DNA of 64,000 nucleotides from Megalonaias nervosa (GCA_016617855.1 JAECUM010001086.1:1-64000); one strand, 5' to 3'; counted from the first letter of the stretch, positions 35,000 through 46,700 are shown. Program-made: numbers and translations. The notes: generated from the sequence alone by a model not told the origin.

Positions 35000-35654
35000 C
35001 CATATTATAAAAAAGGTGTGAGAAGGATCAAACATAATAAAATATGCAAGCTGGTATAGAACCTCCTTCCTTGAGTAAAACTCTGCAAAACTCCATATAA
35101 TGTAAATTTTTGAGAATTGTATCTCAACAAAATTACGCAAGGAAGGCCACAAACCAAACTGGTAGAGATAAGGGGACTAATACCTACCTGAGGACCAGAA
35201 AACTATATGAAGTCCAATAAACTTGATCTTAGTAAGACACAACAAAAAGTTACCCTAATGCCCAGAGTTGGTGGGGTGGCGGTGGTGGTGACCTAACAGC
35301 AAGGTAACGAAGAACCATAACTGAAATTGTCAAGAACTCTCAAGTGAGCTTAATTCTAACTCTGGAAACACTTGGACTGAGTGTAAATAGTCTTAATAAT
35401 CAAGATAAATGTAAAAAAATTAACAATTCATGTTAACAGACAAAAAGCAAAACCAATTTTTTTGTGAAGTGTAAATTTTCCAACCATTAAGGTGAGAACA
35501 TCCAGAAAAAAAGATGAGGACAACTGAGCATGTGCCAGGTTATAACTTTGGCTACTTGAATCTTCCCTATGGGAAGATGAATACTCATCATATTGACGAG
35601 GGTAATATCCTACCCAGAAAGGATAGCTATGCAATAGCAATGGGCTACATATTA
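35000..35654. other. Anonymous sequence between repeats
   Basis: A short GTGG-rich run lies at 35268-35292. Otherwise nothing was recognised. Confidence 0.35.
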
Positions 35655-35659
35655 CTCAC

Positions 35660-36585
35660 TGTTACGTGTAGGCTTATACAAAAGTAACAAAAGAAAAGAA
35701 TGAAGTCAACAAGCTTTGTAAATTTAACAAAATAATTTATTTCCCTAAAAAAATACGTAAAAATATGAAATGGGACTTATGGTTTGTGAATCTAATCCAA
35801 AAATTAATCCTAGAATTAAAAAATATAAGTCCTATCACTAAAAAGTTCTAATTGAATCCAAGTTCGAATCTCGATGAAGTTCCAATATGGAAGGCCATGA
35901 TGTCAGATGAGGTCGTTGTACTGATGGCAATAATTCCTCATTGAATCACAATTTATAATGTTCCCATTTAGAATTCCAGAATAAATTTCCACTGTATGTC
36001 TTTGTCCCAGAATTTTATAAAGAAGACGAGTATTTTCCAGGGTGAATAAATTGTTTTAAATAAAAAACTCAAATCAAATGGCAACAACAGGAATACCTTT
36101 TGGCCTGAAGGTATAATTTACGACTGATCAGATCCACTAGAAAATGTCTGTTTTAACCCATGATTTTAGATCACATGATGGCTCACGTGGTCACTTAACT
36201 TGAACAGCGCAGTAAAACAAATGCCAATTTGCACGTAGGCTAGAATAGCCCTATCTAAGAATCAGACTCCCACACTGGAAATAAATTTAAAAACAAAACT
36301 GTTTACAACAGACTAACACGTGGGTTGAACATGACCTTGGTAATGACCAATCATTTCACTCAATGTGTACAAAATTGGAACCAAGGTCAAGAACTAGGTC
36401 AGCTAAAAATAAAATGTAGCAATCGAACTAAGTTGTTATCAGGTCAAAACAGAAAACTGAACCTTCTGAAAAAATGTCAAATCCAGTGAATAAAGTTACC
36501 ATTACAATAATGTAATGAAATAAAAATAAAATAAAAGAGAAATTTAAAACTAACATACAAGCAATTAAATAACATATAGGTAACA
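35660..36585 (-). mobile_element. Solo LTR (926 bp), copy 2
   Basis: Read on the minus strand it begins TGTTACCTATATGTTATTTA and ends CTACACGTAACA. A perfect 5-bp target duplication, CTCAC, flanks it (35655-35659 and 36586-36590). Blocks TTAGTTTTAAATTTCTC near the start and TAGGGAAATAAATTATTTTG near the end match copy 1 at 17678-18591. No coding region is attached. Confidence 0.88.
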
Positions 36586-36599
36586 CTCACATTAAAACT

Positions 36600-37520
36600 C
36601 CATGTTCATATGACCATTCATTCAGGAGTTGTAGCAATATGAGTTTCAAGATGGCTACAACCATGCTGAACTGGGGATTGGCACCATTTTCATTTCGGAC
36701 CAAAAAAACATCATTTGATGTCTTCTGGTGAAAACACTATGTCATTGACTTTCTGTTCATGAGTAGTAACATTCACAAGCAGTAGCAATAACAAAATTGT
36801 CAAGACTGCCACTGTGGCTGCCATATTGGCTATCAGGTCAGCATGATTTTCATTGAAGACTGACTAGACCTCATAAAAAGTCTGCTGGTGAAAACCACAT
36901 GGCAATATGACTTTCCATTCAGGAGAAATAGCAATAACAAGGCTTCTAAGATAACTGCTCTGGTGGCCATACTGGACATCATATTGGCACCATTTTCTTA
37001 ATACCAACTAGATACCAGAAGAAGTCATTTAGTGAAAACCCCATGCTGATATGACCATCCAATAAGGAGGACTAGCCATAACAAGATTTTCAAGATGGCC
37101 ACTATGTCAGCCATATTGGATATCAGATTGGCACTATTTTCATTCAGGACCAAATAAACATCATAAGAAGTCTTCTGGTGAAAACCACATGTCAATATGC
37201 CTTTCCTTTCAGTAGTAGCTATAACAAGATTTTCAAGATAGCCACTGTGGTGGCCATACTGGACAAGAGATCAGCACAGTTTTCACTGAGGACCAAATAG
37301 ATAACATATGAAGTTTTCTAGTGAAAACTTCATATTGACAAGACCATCCATTCAGGAGTATCAGCATTAACAAGACGGTAACTGTGGTTCCCATATTGGA
37401 CATCCATGTGTAATTGTTTTCATTTAGGATTAACTAGACCACAAGATGAATGTGTCAAGTTTCATAGCAATCTTCCAAATAGTTTTAGGGTGAGTAATGG
37501 AAACAAACCTATGTTGTTTG
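36600..37520 (+). mobile_element. Helitron-like array copy, six or so monomers
   Basis: Monomers contain TTTCAAGATGGCTACAACC, AAGACTGCCACTGTGGCTG, TTCTAAGATAACTGCTCTGG, TTCAAGATGGCCACTATG and TTCAAGATAGCCACTGTGG, each followed by the GACCAACTAG and TCTTCTGGTGAAAAC blocks. The 3' part has AGACCACAAGATGAATGTG and CATAGCAATCTTCCAAATAG, and ends without the hairpin. The 5' edge abuts the solo LTR target duplication. Confidence 0.65.
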
Positions 37521-37529
37521 GTGGTTGAG

Positions 37530-38710
37530 GACATGCAGTCAATGTATGATAATCACAGGTATGTCATGCATTTTTCCAATCAGTCTGGTTGGTTAGTAAT
37601 TTAAAACTTCTTCAAAGCTTAACTGTACAATATATTCCCAATATTAGTGTGTGGGAAGTAAAAAGACCACTCAGATAACAGCCATGGATTATATGCCTGT
37701 TTCCTAACAGTACATTATCAACTCTACTGGCATACAATGAAGAGCTCTGCAATTCTGTTTTAACTCAAATGCACCATATCAATGCTAAAGAAACATCATT
37801 ATATCCTCATAGTTATTTGACAGAAAATATATATGAATGATTTCCAGGGACTTTATCTTCATATCTTAGTCTTCCTGATATGGCAATGCATGCTCTTGAC
37901 TTGAGTTTGACTACTGACAAAAATATGCAGTAGATTTACAGCTCAAAACTGTGTCCACTATCTTAATCTGGTACCTCCATTATAAAACTTTCCTATACTC
38001 TAAAACCTACTCCAAAATTTTTCTGACCAGCTCAAAAGACTGGGCAACTGTAAATTCTGAGTAATAAAGACTGGGGTAACATTTATTACTCAAAATGTTG
38101 AGTAACGTTTGACAATGGAGAGGGCTGGGTAAATGGATAGACTAATGGAACTAAAGTGGCAACACCTATGACTAACTAGCAGGCTGGTTTCCATACACAG
38201 ATGGCTATGATACAACAACAAATTCAATAGGGAGTTGCTAAATATAGAATTCAAGGACAACAGTCACTGGATATAACAAAAAAATGCTTTAAAATCTATT
38301 AAACATGTAATTTATTCAACCTTGTTTACTTCCTCTTCGAAATAATTAGCTTGTTTATTAAAAACTGCTTTGAACAACTAACCTCTTGGAGAACTGGTGT
38401 GTTCAACACATTGCCTTGAAAATTACAAAGAGAGAAACATTACTGAGAAAAAAATATTTGGCACCCCAACTTTTAGAACATTTTTTTTTTCAATTAAGCT
38501 ACACCTTATTTAATGCTTCTGACATTATAAAGTGCATCCAAAACAAAAACATCACAATCACTCATAAAGATGATCCCATTTATGCACATTAATTGATCAT
38601 TCTTAATCACATTTTTATATGAAATAAATTTTGTATCTAACATTGGGTACAATATCATCTTACTCATTCAAAAAACAATTACTGATGATAAACTTGACTA
38701 TAAATACATG
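37530..38710. other. Anonymous AT-rich intronic sequence
   Basis: No exon or element boundaries were recognised. It lies within the long intron of the PAS gene. Confidence 0.4.
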
Positions 38711-38717
38711 TAATTTG

Positions 38718-38860
38718 GTTTACCATATATACCTGCTTATAGGTTGAGTTGATATATGCAAACTGTGCAGACGCAGATCTGCTGTTACATAATATCCTGT
38801 AGATAAGGATCTATGCTGCTTGTAGTTAACTGGACTTAAAAGCAAGTAAATATGGTAAAC
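38718..38860. mobile_element. 143-bp MITE
   Basis: The ends are inverted: GTTTACCATATATACCTGCTT on the left, and on the right the reverse complement reads GTTTACCATATTTACTTGCTT. The interior shares AAACTGTGCAGACGCAGATC and TAACTGGACTTAAAAGC-like blocks with 17037-17140 and 19965-20360. No TSD was confirmed. Confidence 0.7.
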
Positions 38861-39289
38861 TGAAATCACCTTCTATAAATCCTCTGCCTACTCTAATTCT
38901 TTGTATACATTTTGCATTATTTCTTTGGGGATACAACAGCAGGAAAAATTATTATTTTGCGGTGGATAACCTCTCTTGGTTGGCCTTGCTTAAAAATGTG
39001 CATGCACTGATTTTGTCGGATGCATTACTGGAATGGTTGTATAACAGTCTTGCAAGGAATATGATCAAAAAGCAGTAACATAAACGGAACAATGACCATT
39101 TAAAAGTATATGTAATCAGATTATCAAACATAGTACCAATAGCTGAAATAGTCAGTCCTATATATATGCCTACACAACATATTAGACCCATTGCTTTAAG
39201 ATGTATGATTGCGTGATTCACATTTATTTCTTAAATTTGTGCTGAAAAATCAACCAAGCATGCTACTATTACGCATCATATTTTTACAC

Positions 39290-39790
39290 TCAACCTTTAT
39301 GTCCTCAAGACTATTGGCACATCAAGTCATTCAAGACTGTTGGCACAAAAGCACATTCAATACTGGAATTCATTGAAAACACTATATTTTTGGACTTGTG
39401 ATAGAATTTTAGAATTATTTGGGATTTAATTCACAACACTAAGTTCCTTTTAAATTTTCACTTTGTATTCTAGGGAAATAAATTACTTGCTGAATTTTAC
39501 ATTTTACTTTTTCTGTTTCTTAGTTTAAGACCAAAGAGATGCAAACATCAAAACTGTTGGCACATCAGTTCATCCATGACTACTGGCAAATCAGCACATT
39601 CACTACTGGAATTCACTCAGAACACTTTACACTTTTGAACTTCTGATAGAATGTTTAGGATAAATTGGGATTTAATTCACAATTTTGTTGTTTTAAATTT
39701 TCAACTGGAGAAATAAACTATTTTTTGAATTTTGGTAATCTTGTTCCTTTTACTTTTGTCTGTTACTTAGTTTAAGACCATAGAGTTATA
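39290..39790 (+). mobile_element. Tandem decayed LTR 3' ends
   Basis: Two successive segments (about 39300-39535 and 39540-39790) each resemble the last 300 bases of the solo LTRs. The order is GTTGGCACATCA, a GGACTTGTGATAGAAT-like block, TTTCACTTTGTATTCTAGGG and TCTGTTTCTTAGTTTAAGACC. They adjoin the DIRS-like relic. Confidence 0.65.
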
Positions 39791-41350
39791 GGAAGAGGAA
39801 CTCTTAATATGTTGGAAGATAGGCTTCTCATCCTTTCTTGTCACTTTAGAAGAAGCCAAATGAAACCTTAAGGCCCTAACTGGGCAAAGAAGCCTGATCA
39901 TCCCCAACACAGATACAAATGAAACTGGGAATCTCAGTATGAAATGGTGCGAATGAAGGTAGCTGATTCTTAGTCAAAAACCCAGATTGGCAAATAAGAG
40001 AGACTAAATTAAAGTTAGTATTGAACTATAAAGAACTGTTTTCCACTGACAAGGCATGATACTCACCCATCCTCCTCACATATGCCATGGACAGCAGGGG
40101 AAAAAAAGACTCATGAGAAAGGTTTTCAAAGAAGCTTCACTCATGGGTTCATAACTGGGTTTTGACAATGCCAAAGAACACATGGAAGATTCCATCTAAT
40201 CATTACTGGTCTCTGAAGCTCAAAATACCTGATGAAATCAGAAAGATAAGTGTCTGACCCAATGATAGAACCCCTAGAGAACCTGAGTGTTAGAAAGAGT
40301 CACCCTATAGCCCTTAATAGTGGACATGGAACATTCTATTTCCTTGAGAAGAAAATCTACAACTGCACTCAAAGGGGGGCAGCAAGGATCAACAGGTTTC
40401 TTACAACACTACTTTGCCTTGTAAACCCTGGAAGGAGACTGTCTCCTAGCCAAGGCAATGCAGTTGGCAACTTGTTTCAAAACTGGTCCTGGCAGATATA
40501 TTACTTGAGATGACCCAAAAGTGCAGATAGAGAATCTATTACAGTACTGGGGAGGCATAAATGGGGAGTCTCATAGCTAACAAATCCAGCAAGTATCTTT
40601 CTCACAGTTGGAAAAGTGGCTCTGCTACCAAATGGTGTAGAGACCATTCAGTGAGGACCACAGAACCCCTCTGGACAGATGTCCATCAGCATATTCTTCT
40701 TACCTGGAGTACTGCAGCTTCAAGAGTGATCTTCACCAAGGCAGCCCATTATTTTATCTTAACTTATGGAGGAAAAAAGGGAATATAATGGAGGTACTAA
40801 TCCAATTCCCTTCCCTGGATGGGTCCATACTACCCAATTCCTATCCTCATCAGGTTCAAATGGTAATAAGGCAAGCAAAGGCTACAGGGGGAGGTTATCA
40901 ACCCAATCCCTGTCTCCAGTCTCCAGACTGATAATCAAACTCTGGTGGTCATTTAACAATGTTTAAAGCCTGGTGACCAGTGGATGACCAATGACTGGCA
41001 CCCAATGATAGGTCACCAGTGATGAAGATTTGATGGATGAGTCCACCTTTAGTACCAGTCACAGGGACAGCAACTTTAAGAGGGTGATCATCATCACAAA
41101 ACATGAGGCATGACTTGCTCTTAGGTGTTTTCCCACCTTTGGGTGGGGCCATAGCAGTCATTGGTACTGATGTTATAATGACCGGGATCTTAGGACCTTA
41201 GGTGATCTCCAATTAACTGAAGTCGCACAATGTTTTTGACCCATTGGGGCAGTGGTCTTCCAAAAACATGGAAAGAAGTCAAGACCCCGCCCCCCTCAAG
41301 AAAGGAAGAGGTCATTCACTGAAGATGTTTTGGAAGAAGGGTCCTTCTTC
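39780..41350 (-). pseudogene. DIRS-like retrotransposon relic (RT/RNase H and tyrosine recombinase)
   Basis: The minus strand carries DIRS-type signatures in order. At about 41190-41290 a SFHVFGRPLPQWVKNIVR stretch resembles the start of a DIRS reverse transcriptase. Near 40670-40560 VVLTEWSLHHLVAEPLF and LLAMRLPIYASPVL match the RNase H tail ('TEWSL', 'DLFAT---LP-Y-SPV'). ARRQSPSRVYKAK lies near 40460, PPLSAVVDFLL near 40360 and MSTIKGYRVTLS at about 40290-40323. MSEASLKTFLMSL follows near 40120, and LCPVRALRFHL at 39864-39889. 'STIKGYR' and 'LCPVRAL' are typical of DIRS/Ngaro tyrosine recombinases. Several frameshifts, stops and an internal deletion of most of the RT make it non-functional. 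Plus-strand open frames here (40250-41609) are shadows. Confidence 0.68.
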
Positions 41351-41639
41351 ATCGCCCTGTGCATGCAGTGACTTTCAGCTAATTCTCACACCTGGTCAGA
41401 CCAAAGACAATTGGACAATCATCATGTATGCACAACTTGTACATGCTAAACTGGTGTGGGAGTGTCCCACAGAACTTTTTCTGCACACATTTGATACACT
41501 TTGCAACATTATAAACTGTATAAAAAATATATTTATCAAAAAAACAACAGGAACCAAAATTGGGCAGACAGTACTTTCCCTAGCATCAGAACAATGGAAG
41601 AGGATATAATTTCATGACGCACTGCTTGTTAAGGTGAAA

Positions 41640-43140
41640 AGACTTCCTAAGTTTATAAAAAGAACACATATAATACTCAGATAAAGCAAGGATGGAGGGG
41701 GGAAACACTCAATTGCTACAAAAAGTTAAGTCAATTGCAGGAAATTATTTCAAACCCGAAACGAAAGCAAATTTTGATTACCGAAATAACACATATGTAA
41801 TGCATATGTCAAATGATAAAATAAAATTGTAGTCCATAAGTCTGCTGCACCTAAGGAGTCATTATCCAGGGGAATTTAATTTTTTCACCCTATATATTCC
41901 CTCCATTCAGTGTCATAGCAACAATTGCAAAAGATCTGGTAAGGGAGGCAATCAAAGCTGTTTGCCTTTGGCCAACTCAGGTTTGGTTTCTCATATAATT
42001 ACAAAGAATATGTCAGATTCCAGTCCTTTGTCCAAAGTGGAGAAATTTGCCCTAACTCTCAGCATCAAGAAAGCCATGCACTGTTTCACCAAATGCCTTT
42101 GATAGGCTGCATTGTGCCATGGTTGAGTGGACAGTCATGGACTCCAGAATCAGCTACAAACTTCTCTATCTGATGGAGATGGTCTACAACAAATAACAAA
42201 ACCTGACATGGAAAAGTTGAGTTTTGTAGTGTAGTGAATGAAATACTAATCCCAATAAACCCACTGTAACCATGTTATTTTATATTTTATTTCTCTTCAC
42301 AGACAAGGGTCTTCTTATAGTGTTGAAAACATGCATAGGTCAATTATGGCACTAACTTTGTATTGGGAACACAGAATTAATTGACAATAACCTGATTAGC
42401 AGTAGTGAGAGGTATTTTTGGTTGCACAACCTCCAAAATTCCAGATACTACTTTACATCGTAAGTTAAAAAGTTTTAGATCTTGTAAGCAGTTTGTTCCC
42501 CTGCCATACTCTAAATATAAAACTGTTAACTTTAAAATTGATCTTTTTGATTACAACAGGATTCAAGCTCTTGCATTACATGGCTATTCAAAATAATAAG
42601 CTCATCTTCAATGTCCCAGTGCTTACGAAGACTTCAGAACCAAGGAAACCTCTGAAATCAGCTAAAATTCAGTTATACTGGCAAAAGTGTCTATGCCCTG
42701 TAACTATTCTGAAAGCCCATCGTTAGGCAACCAGACATCATAACAAATAAAGAAAAGTACATGTATTCATTTCATTGAAAACTTTTTAACTGACAGCCAT
42801 TTCACGATCTCATGTTGGGTGAAGAATGTTCTCAAGATGGTGGGTATAGACACCATTATTTAAAGACCAATTAGTACATGGAGCATCCATATATGCTGCT
42901 TTGTCTGCAAGTGTATCTTTGAAGCAGATGTTGGATACTGTAGACTGGTGTAAAAATAATACTTTCCATTGTTTTTACTACAGGGATTTTGTCCAGCCAG
43001 AGATGTTCACTTATGCATTCCTCCAGAAATAGGGATATAAGGAGCACTTTTATTTTGACAGAAATGTGCTTGTGTGTAACATAATGAGGGACTTTATTAT
43101 TATTGATTATATGTCAGTGACTTCCGAAAATAAAGGAAGA
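41640..43140. other. Mostly anonymous sequence; monomer remnant
   Basis: At 42800-42880 a short Helitron-like monomer remnant (TCTCAAGATGGTGGGTATAG, ATTTAAAGACCAATTAGTAC) is visible. Open plus frames at 42405-42726 show no motif. Confidence 0.35.
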
Positions 43141-43179
43141 TGACTGTTTGGCAAACCCTCCCATCTGCTGGGGTGTCCT

Positions 43180-43245
43180 AGTCACCCCTGTCTCTGACCA
43201 GTTTCGTTACTACTGTATCTCATCAGAGGGAATAACATGGGTTCA
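43180..43245 (-). ncRNA. Hammerhead ribozyme motif (Penelope-associated)
   Basis: On the minus strand the catalytic core reads CTGATGA (43226-43220), a stem II hairpin GATAC-AGTA-GTAAC with one mismatch (43219-43206), then GAAA (43205-43202). A very short stem III (C-TG-G) and GTC (43198-43196) follow, which would be the cleavage site. All invariant core bases (CUGAUGA, GAAA, UH) and the closing G-C of stem II are present. Bases on either side (TCCCT and AGAGA) can form a short imperfect stem I. Type I hammerheads with a minimal stem III are established in Penelope-like elements. Its strand matches the minus-arm Penelope fragment above it, which supports the call. Confidence 0.65.
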
Positions 43246-43481
43246 TTCGTATATTCAACTGTTCACTGTATTATGTCAGCCTGCAGTTTATATACCCCTT
43301 TGTCGCCGGTGATGCCGGTGCAGCTGGTATAGCTACTGGTAAGGTCTTATGACTTGTATTGTTGCGACTCATAAATGTAGCATCCGGGCTCTGAAATAAA
43401 CCATTGTCTTGTAGCTGTATGTTTGGATACATTAAATTTGATTTAAAGAGGGGTACAAAAAAAAGAAATGACTAGCAAACT

Positions 43482-43682
43482 CTAAGAACATTCATTTTGG
43501 TCTACAGAAACTTTGTTCTCTTTACAAAGCCACAAAGTTATAAATTTCTGCAAAGCAAAACACAGAACTGCCATGTTATTATATAACCCATCTGTTGAAG
43601 TGAAGTCCGCTGGAGTATCAAATTGATTATTGATAAATAGACCTTGCAGAATCTTGAGGATATCAATGGGGTTTACATACAA
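43482..43682 (-). CDS. Small ORF between Penelope arm and ribozyme
   Basis: The 66-codon frame contains MYVNPIDILKILQGLFINN and VLCFALQKFITLWLC. It lies downstream of the zinc-finger-like ORF on the same strand. Its codon use looks coherent but I recognise no domain. It may be part of an accessory frame of the Penelope-like element, or chance. Confidence 0.3.
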   Translation of the reverse strand: MYVNPIDILKILQGLFINNQFDTPADFTSTDGLYNNMAVLCFALQKFITLWLCKENKVSVDQNECS

Positions 43683-43972
43683 CCGTGTATGATTTCTTCC
43701 TCATCTAACACGGTTCTACTAGGTTTACTTTCTTGTTCTGTGTGCTCCAGACAATTGTTGGAGCTAAGATGTCTTAAGCTACCACTTAGTTTGAAGAATT
43801 ATTTTCAAACTCCATTTGACTTGTTGATTCTGTATTCAATAAATTGGTTTGTTCATTGTCAGTAATGTCCAATCTACTGACTAGGTCAAGGGGTCCTCAG
43901 TAACATATTGTTCCTTCGTAAACAATGAAGGGCTATTGACTCCTGTCAATATCAACGGGCAATGTTCATTAA

Positions 43973-44197
43973 TTAATCTGATTTTCTGGATGTTACCTTT
44001 CTTGTGGAGTTAGACAAAGAGCATTTTGGTATATCATGAGATTGATCTTCTTTTCTTTTAAAGATCTTTCCGCAGTTACTGCAAGTCACTCTATTGCCGA
44101 CATGTGTGATCCTCAGTCGCGCTAGAGATTGGTGATGTTTACATATGGAATAGCAGTACACGCATTGGTGATTCATTTTACTGTGTAGCAGTAGCAC
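43973..44197 (-). CDS. Zinc-finger-like small ORF in Penelope minus arm
   Basis: The 74-residue frame has two Cys/His clusters: HQCVYCYSICKHHQSL with a following H (residues about 10-32), and CSNCGKIFKRKEDQSHDIPKC (about 38-59). The second fits a C-x2-C-x11-H-x4-C knuckle. The tail is basic. It lies about 180 bp downstream of the stop of the minus-strand RT/GIY-YIG fragment and upstream of the hammerhead motif. A nucleic-acid-binding accessory protein of the element is a plausible role, but this is inference. Confidence 0.4.
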   Translation of the reverse strand: MLLLHSKMNHQCVYCYSICKHHQSLARLRITHVGNRVTCSNCGKIFKRKEDQSHDIPKCSLSNSTRKVTSRKSD

Positions 44198-44349
44198 AGC
44201 AGAGAGAGACTGTCATAATTTGTAACGTAACCAGACGCTGGGGCAGTATTTTGAGGGAAATGATTTCCTCAGAAGAGTGGAATATTCCAGCATGATGACA
44301 TCTTAGTTCACATGTGAGGGAAAATAATAATAAATTGAGTTAAGAGTAA

Positions 44350-44454
44350 TTGAACTCCCCTTTAGACCAAGATGTTAATCCCTACTGGATGTAGAGTATG
44401 TAATTGGTATATCCAATAAAGTTTTCTATCTTTCCTAAAGATAGTGCTACTAGA
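44350..44454 (-). pseudogene. Penelope-like element, inverted 3' end of ORF
   Basis: The reverse complement of this segment matches 45863-45962. Shared runs are AGTAGCACTATCTTTAGGAAAG, TTGGATATAC(C/T)AATTACATA, CAGTAGGGA and TAACATCTTGGTCTAAA. It encodes the last residues (ending FIGYTNYILY and a stop) of the same RT/nuclease ORF. It is fused head to head with the plus arm at about 44452. Confidence 0.8.
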
Positions 44455-45962
44455 AAAGGATGTGACAGAAATACATCACAATATGGTGAAAAATCTTGTA
44501 ATACAAATTCACGACAAAGGGGAATTAGATAAGATTTTTCTTAACCTCATCAGTGACGAAATCCATGCTCAAAGTTTTATCTCCTCCCTGAAATACATAA
44601 ATGCCTTATTCCAGGAAAAATCCCTGGAAGACCAATTATCAGTGGAAACAATTCACCAATGGAAAAATTAGCAGCCTCGTTGATGAACACATCAAACCGT
44701 TCATAAAATTAATACCTTCCTATATCAAGGACATGACCGAAAGTTCAAACGATTCACAATTTACCAGATGAATTCTTCTTGGTCACATCTTACGCCAATA
44801 TTTTCATGGGTGAGCTTGAACGAAATATGCTAAAATCAGCACCCTATAAACTGTACATCTAAGGTTTATGGATGATATATTTATGATATGGATCGGCTCT
44901 GAAATGGAATTAAATAAATTCCACTCATACTGTAACAGTTGCCATTAAACTATTAAGTTTACAATGGAATATTCGAAGGACAAAGTCATATTCCTAGATA
45001 CTACAGTTATTCGTGAAAATAACACAACAGTATTTTATTTATACTGTAAACCTACAGATAAACATTGCTATCTACATTACGATTCCTTCCATCCATACCA
45101 ATGTAAAAAAATCAAGTCCATTTAGTCAATTATTAAGAATTAGATGAATCTGTACTAAACAACCAGACTTTGAAAAACATGCCTCCCATTTAATTCAATT
45201 TTATGAAAGAAGAGGCTATCCAACAACGATCCTAACAGAGGCTTTTCAATAAGCAAGCCAGCTAGATCGTTCAGAAGTACTCAAACCGATTCAAAAAAGT
45301 TCAGTGCATTGCAATGTGGTACCAGTTATACGATAAAGAAAATTATTTCCTCAAATATGCAATCAAAAATCTCTGGCCCATTTTCGAACTGAGTCTCACA
45401 GAGCTTTTTCATGATCAGCCGAGTTTTGCAAAGAGGACTGGTTATAAACTCAGTAACCAATTAATAAGAGCTAAGTTTTCTAGCAAACATCCTGGTCTTA
45501 CTGGAAAAATGTTTGCAAACAAAGTATTAGACTTCAAGACCATTAATTGCAGTTACTGCAATAAATTGGACAAATCTAAAATCTTTAAAAGTTCATTTAC
45601 TAACCTCAAATATAAATCTAAACTTACAGGACACTGTACCACATGTAATGTCATCAATTTACTCACCTGCAAGATATGTGGTAAACAATATGTAGGTGAA
45701 ACAAAAAGGGAATTCCAAGTGAGAATAAATGAGCACTTGAGGGATATCCATAATCATAAAGATTCCCTGGTGTCTAAGCATTTTAATCAATCTGACCACA
45801 ACACAGATTGTGTTAAATATCAGATAATAGAAATTATTAAATCTGATCCAGAACTCTCCAGTAGCACTATCTTTAGGAAAGACAGAGAACTTATTGGATA
45901 TACTAATTACATATTCTACAACCAGTAGGGAGTAACATCTTGGTCTAAATGGGAGTTCAGTC
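44453..45962 (+). pseudogene. Penelope-like retroelement RT / GIY-YIG, broken
   Basis: Reverse transcriptase signatures appear in order in three frames. First is LLEKDVTEIHHNMVKNLV (44447 on), then KFYLLPEIHK (44572-44601) and PGRPIISGNNSPMEK (about 44620-44665). IKLIPSYIKDMTES (near 44710) and PDEFFLVT (near 44768) follow. SYANIFMGELERN comes directly after FFLVT, where an intact element would have roughly 60-90 more residues, so an internal deletion is present. The catalytic RFMDDIFMIW lies at about 44862-44891, followed by IFLDTTVI and FYLYCKPTDKHCYLH. From 45314 a 204-codon frame carries the C-terminal GIY-YIG nuclease (CKICGKQYVGETKREFQVRI, NEHLRDIH, KHFN). The 5' end is truncated. Frameshifts and stops rule out a working polymerase, although the nuclease part is nearly intact. 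Confidence 0.88.
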
Positions 45963-46700
45963 ATTTTCAACTTCTGAAAATAAACTTTGCATAGCTTCTA
46001 AATGTTGGCATTCTGAATATTAAATCTGAAGATCTTCAATCTCACAGGCTTTTGATGTGATTGATGTGGAGGATTCTTTAAAACATTTAGCCAAAAAATG
46101 GTGAAGTCCCCACTCCAGTGCCACATTCCTGCCCTTTCTTGCATTGTCTGGACAACAAATTTCTTCTCTCTTTAAAAGGACCCCAAGCAAAAAAAGTTGT
46201 ATGGGTATTAATATATATGGTCATATGGCAAAACCGGTTTAGTCTTAAAATCCATAAATACTGCCTGGTAGACAGCTATGAGCAACTTCAATTCTCCAGC
46301 TTTTGGCCAATTTTTCAAAGAATCCTCCTGATTTATTGCATCAAATGCATGTGGGGGGAGGGTTTAACAACACTAAATGGGAGAGAGATATTTTGTCTAT
46401 ACCATTATCCATATTAATTAAAATATAAAGAATAATGAAGGGGGGGGATTAATTCAAACTGGTTCAGATGTGTGCAAAATACTGATAATCATGGCATGGA
46501 TAATTAGTGCTTTACTGCATGCAAGAAGATCTTGACATTCCATGGGTCTGAATATCTCAATGTAAACCAGTTGGGTTTCTTTTTTGCAAGGGAGTATATA
46601 AAGTTCAACTGCCACAAAGACCTATTCAGCAAGCATTATGAGTGAGCTTTATTAAACTGTTAGCATATTTTAGTAAAAGATATTAAACTGTTAAAGAGAA
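45963..46700. other. Anonymous sequence upstream of PAS-gene donor
   Basis: A G-rich run at 46440-46448 and no other structure. The 46118-46417 plus frame has no motif. Confidence 0.35.

Noticed and set aside
41244..41609. 121-codon plus open frame
   Set aside because: It is antisense to the DIRS-like relic, whose signatures are on the minus strand.
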